DNA of 9,208 bases from Eubacterium sp. (lineage in GTDB: Bacteria; Bacillota_A; Clostridia; Lachnospirales; Lachnospiraceae), in the NCBI GenBank assembly GCA_017475785.1, contig JAFVEX010000144.1:1-9208 (forward strand), in the 5' to 3' direction. Position 1 is the stretch's first letter, and the number at the start of each line of letters is the position of its first letter. Positions 7,626 to 9,208 of the stretch are shown here, piece by piece. The notes below the pieces were generated by a model that saw only the letters and a program-made list of their open reading frames with translations, had not been told where the DNA came from and did not search any database. The position numbers were made by a program, and so were the translations under genes.

Positions 7626-8333
7626 ATGATGCTTAGTATCAAAAATCTTAGTGTAGCATATGGCATGATCCGCGCGCTGGACAATGTCAACATGGAAGTA
7701 GAAGAGGGGCAGCTGACGACACTGATCGGTTCCAACGGTGCCGGTAAGTCGACACTTCTGAAAACAATCTCCGGCCTGCTGAAACCACTCTCCGGCGAAA
7801 TTGATTTTATGGGGACGAAAATCAGCGGCTGGGAGCCGGATAAAGTCATCAAGCAGGGAATCTCGCACTGTCCTGAAGGGCGCAAGCTGTTTCCGAATCA
7901 GACAGTTATGGAGAACCTGCGCATCGGTGCCTATGTCCGGAAGGACAAGAAGGAAATTGATGACGACATCGAAAAGTATCTGGACATGTTCCCGCGCCTG
8001 CGGGAGCGCAGCAACCAGAAGGCGGGTCTCCTGTCCGGCGGCGAGCAGCAGATGGTTGCGATCGTCCGCGCGATGATGAGCCGCCCGAAGCTGGTCATGC
8101 TCGACGAGCCGTCCATGGGTCTCGCGCCGCTGCTGGTTCAGGACGTCTTTAACCTGATCAGAGAAATCAAGAAGTCAGGCGTCACGATCCTGCTGATCGA
8201 GCAGAACGCGCACCAGGCGCTCCAGGTGGCAGACTATGCTTACATCCTGGAATCCGGCAACATTGTGGCGCAGGATAAGGCGTCTGTGCTGCTGGAAAGC
8301 CCGGATCTGGTTGAGCGGTATCTGGGTGCGTAA
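7626..8333 (+). CDS. livF: Branched-chain amino acid-type ABC transporter ATPase, LivF family
   Basis: A 235-residue cytoplasmic ATPase that pairs with LivG to drive the LivHM permease. Motifs are Walker A GSNGAGKS (35-42), the LivF-type Q-loop region CPEGRKLFPNQTV (82-94), signature LSGGEQQ (136-142), Walker B LVMLDE (156-161), and the switch position Q193 in LIEQNA. Glutamine instead of histidine at the last site is the family norm for LivF. The frame is open back to 7533 inside livG, but the real start is ATG 7626 (or ATG 7629 right after it), with a G-rich site AAGGGGG at 7610-7616 nine bases before 7626. This is the last gene of the operon. No intrinsic terminator follows the stop; instead the sequence passes directly into the structured, gene-free region. 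Confidence 0.95.
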   Translation: MMLSIKNLSVAYGMIRALDNVNMEVEEGQLTTLIGSNGAGKSTLLKTISGLLKPLSGEIDFMGTKISGWEPDKVIKQGISHCPEGRKLFPNQTVMENLRIGAYVRKDKKEIDDDIEKYLDMFPRLRERSNQKAGLLSGGEQQMVAIVRAMMSRPKLVMLDEPSMGLAPLLVQDVFNLIREIKKSGVTILLIEQNAHQALQVADYAYILESGNIVAQDKASVLLESPDLVERYLGA

Positions 8334-8341
8334 AATATAAG
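8311..8341 (+). promoter_or_regulatory. Possible weak promoter for the structured RNA, inside the livF 3' end
   Basis: TTGAGC (8311-8316) resembles a -35 box, and TATAAG (8336-8341) or AATATA (8334-8339) resembles a -10 box, with 19- or 17-base spacing. A start near 8345-8348 would put the first helix strand (8345-8351) at or near the RNA 5' end. The match is imperfect and partly within coding sequence, so read-through from livF is an equal alternative. Confidence 0.25.
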
Positions 8342-8344
8342 TTT

Positions 8345-8555
8345 GTCGGGATCAGCAGGGTGACGAATTCAGTTTCCTCGTCTGCCCGCGAAAAGACCAT
8401 CGAACCGCAGACTAACCGTCTGTAGGCGTGCGGCCAATTCGTCATAAGCGTAACTCATTGCCCGCACGCTGACAGACGCTAAGCCTCCGTTTCTCCGATC
8501 TTTTCAGCAAGGGCATCCTCGGAAGCTGAAATTCGTCTAAACATGCCGTCCCGAC
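8345..8555 (+). other. RNA domain I: multi-branch domain at the 5' end of the candidate RNA
   Basis: The closing stem GTCGGGA (8345-8351) pairs with TCCCGAC (8549-8555). Inside it are three separate arms. Arm one is a perfect 9-bp stem 8361-8369/8436-8444, capped by a small hairpin CAGAC/GTCTG (8408-8412/8418-8422). Arm two is AGCGT/ACGCT (8447-8451/8466-8470). Arm three is AGACG/CGTCT (8474-8478/8534-8538) containing a perfect 7-bp stem 8502-8508/8525-8531. Together these make a four-way junction. All pairings were found by eye and are not energy-scored. Confidence 0.5.
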
Positions 8556-8605
8556 TGCACCCGTCGTAGGGCTGCAGGTGATTCGGTTTATCATTGTGCG
8601 CAGCC
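8555..8605 (+). other. Inter-domain hairpins with two mutually exclusive forms
   Basis: Two overlapping hairpins compete here. Form A is CTGCA-CCC (8555-8562) with GGG-C-TGCAG (8569-8577), loop GTCGTA and one bulged C. Form B is GGCTGC (8570-8575) with GCAGCC (8600-8605), holding an inner wobble-containing stem GGTGAT/ATCATT. Base 8555 also belongs to the domain I closing stem, so form B fits that stem better. Confidence 0.4.
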
Positions 8606-8615
8606 AGAAGCCAAA

Positions 8616-8804
8616 GTCATCAGGCGAAAACGAGTGCTCGGGTTCCTAAAAGTAAGAACTATGTGCCTGAGATCCGATCACTGGCACACCCTAACGTATG
8701 GTCGCGAGTATTTCTATTTATCATAAAGGGCAGTCAGATGCCCGGGGCATTAAGCAAGGGAAACCAACCTGTTCAGCAGGTAATTCAGATTTAAGCCCGA
8801 TGAC
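8616..8804 (+). other. RNA domain II: long-range stem enclosing three hairpins
   Basis: GTCATCAGGC (8616-8625) pairs with GCCCGATGAC (8795-8804), nine of ten positions, with a single A-C mismatch, across 169 bases. It encloses TGTGCC/GGCACA (8662-8667/8683-8688), GGGCA/TGCCC (8728-8732/8739-8743) and ACCTG/CAGGT (8767-8771/8777-8781). The joining strands are purine-rich, for example AAGCAAGGGAAACCAA at 8752-8767. Confidence 0.5.
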
Positions 8805-8805
8805 C

Positions 8806-8909
8806 TGAGCCTGGGCCGCTCAAAATGAGAAACTAAATGATCGGCGACCCTACAGACCGCCGCAGTCGGGATCGCTCTGCAGTGGTGTCAGATAGCATAC
8901 ATGCACGAG
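8806..8909 (+). other. RNA domain III: chain of three short hairpins
   Basis: TGAGC/GCTCA (8806-8810/8818-8822) has a seven-base loop. GCGA-CCC (8844-8850) pairs with GGG-A-TCGC (8868-8875) with one bulged A and an inner GAC/GTC. CTC-TGCA (8875-8881) pairs with TGCA-C-GAG (8902-8909) with one bulged C. The two single-base bulges in otherwise matched stems are typical of structured RNA. The A-rich strand 8822-8840 separates the first two. Confidence 0.45.
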
Positions 8910-8910
8910 G

Positions 8911-9208
8911 CGGATCAGTTTCCTCTGACGGTCTTCGGCGATAAAAAGACTTACAGGACGAGATGATTAGAGTCGGTTATTGCGCGAGGTGGTTGTTCCT
9001 CTCTATTCAAGTCCGGAATAATCCGGACTTGCGCCGGACTGCGAGCCAGCTTTGCTGGCAGTTTCCTTTATCGCAGTCCTGGCATCCTCCGGAGGATTGT
9101 CTCAGATGGTTGCCAACCATCTGAGACAGATAAACACCTCGCGCAATTAGCGGGTCTTATCATCTGGCCTGGAAGCTTTTTGCCGGATCGTCAGAGGAAA
9201 CTGATCCG
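8911..9208 (+). repeat. 298-base imperfect palindrome (RNA domain IV) closed by a perfect 20-base inverted repeat
   Basis: Bases 8911-8930 are the exact reverse complement of 9189-9208, the last bases of the window. The pairing continues inward with small bulges and wobbles (TACAGGAC/GGCCTGGA region, AGATGAT 8961-8967 with ATCATCT 9159-9165) to another perfect 13-bp block, 8979-8991/9135-9147. The apical 143 bases hold four arms: 9008-9016/9023-9031 (9 bp), 9033-9044/9071-9083 (12 bp with one bulge) capped by GCCAGC/GCTGGC, the palindrome 9084-9097, and 9098-9111/9115-9128 (14 bp perfect). It could be the 3' domain of a large RNA, a MITE-like element, or another hairpin-forming element. The right flank is missing, so target duplication cannot be judged. 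Confidence 0.85.

Larger units (their letters stand above)
8345..9208 (+). ncRNA. Candidate very large structured non-coding RNA (at least about 860 nt, 3' end perhaps outside the window)
   Basis: This gene-free stretch is packed with complementary segments that nest into a plausible multi-domain RNA fold. The main closing helices are 8345-8351/8549-8555, 8616-8625/8795-8804 and 8911-8991/9135-9208, each enclosing several hairpins and hardly crossing. Many helices carry bulges or G-U wobbles, expected of RNA under selection and less so of a fresh DNA inverted repeat. The unpaired joining strands on the + strand are A-rich (for example 8822-8840), supporting + orientation. Open frames here are short, lack family features, and the one on + (8594-8794) cuts across helices. 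Size and ornateness recall the GOLLD, ROOL and OLE classes, but I do not recognise conserved blocks of any of them. Alternatives are a long structured 3' UTR of the liv operon, or a mobile element ending in the 298-base palindrome. Function is unknown. Confidence 0.6.

Noticed and set aside
8182..8445. 87-codon open frame on the - strand at the livF end
   Set aside because: Mostly antisense to livF, with Pro/Ala/Gly/Arg-rich translation typical of a shadow frame; no ribosome site.
8594..8794. 66-codon open frame on the + strand within the structured region
   Set aside because: It has no ribosome site, low-complexity-free but featureless translation, and it cuts across several helices of the RNA model; a frame this short is expected by chance.
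9171..9186. Intrinsic terminator, suggested by the T-run at 9177-9181
   Set aside because: No compact GC hairpin lies directly upstream. The T-run instead pairs with the A-run at 8944-8948 in the long stem of domain IV.
8595..9208. Group II intron, suggested by GTGCGC at 8595
   Set aside because: The GUGYG-like start is the only match; I see no domain V hairpin (about 34 bases with the AGC triad), no intron-encoded reverse transcriptase and no clear exon-binding layout. It cannot be fully excluded because the window ends early.
8334..9208. Known housekeeping RNAs (tmRNA, RNase P, 6S, SRP) or a CRISPR array
   Set aside because: None of the diagnostic blocks of these RNAs was recognisable, and there are no regularly spaced direct repeats.

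Overview
The window looks like the chromosome of a moderately GC-rich anaerobic Firmicute, probably class Clostridia (Lachnospiraceae-like). The signs are strong AAGGAGG-type ribosome binding sites before nearly every gene, a Clostridia-style lipoprotein signal peptide followed by a Ser/Ala/Gly linker, and a compact catabolic operon built on electron-transfer flavoprotein. The taxonomic call is inference from sequence style; no rRNA or marker gene is present.

Positions 24-8333 hold nine same-strand genes with short gaps. They read as one operon or two linked ones: a DapA/NanA-family aldolase or lyase, etfB, etfA, an Asp/Glu-racemase-superfamily enzyme, and a complete branched-chain-amino-acid-type ABC transporter in the order livJ-like, livH, livM, livG, livF. 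The transporter would import an amino acid, amide or small organic acid. The racemase-like and DapA-like enzymes would rearrange or cleave it. EtfBA would carry electrons from a flavin dehydrogenase that is not in the window and is probably encoded upstream. Two enzymes depart from their best-known relatives at key positions. The DapA-like protein lacks the arginine of true dihydrodipicolinate synthases, and the racemase-like protein keeps the first catalytic cysteine but has Phe where the second should be. The substrate cannot be read from the sequence. Two GC-rich hairpins flank the binding-protein gene and may set its expression apart from its neighbours.

Positions 8334-9208 (875 bases) contain no credible gene but are dense in nested complementary segments. 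Reading by eye gives a mostly non-crossing set of helices in four domains. A 5' multi-branch domain is closed by 8345-8351/8549-8555. A second domain is closed by 8616-8625/8795-8804. Short hairpins follow at 8806-8909. A 298-base 3' domain (8911-9208) is closed by a perfect 20-base inverted repeat whose right arm is the last base of the window. Wobble pairs, bulges, multi-branch loops and A-rich joining strands on the + strand fit a very large structured non-coding RNA, in the size range of GOLLD, ROOL or OLE RNAs. I do not recognise it as any of these, and its 3' end may lie beyond the window. It is the most interesting item here.
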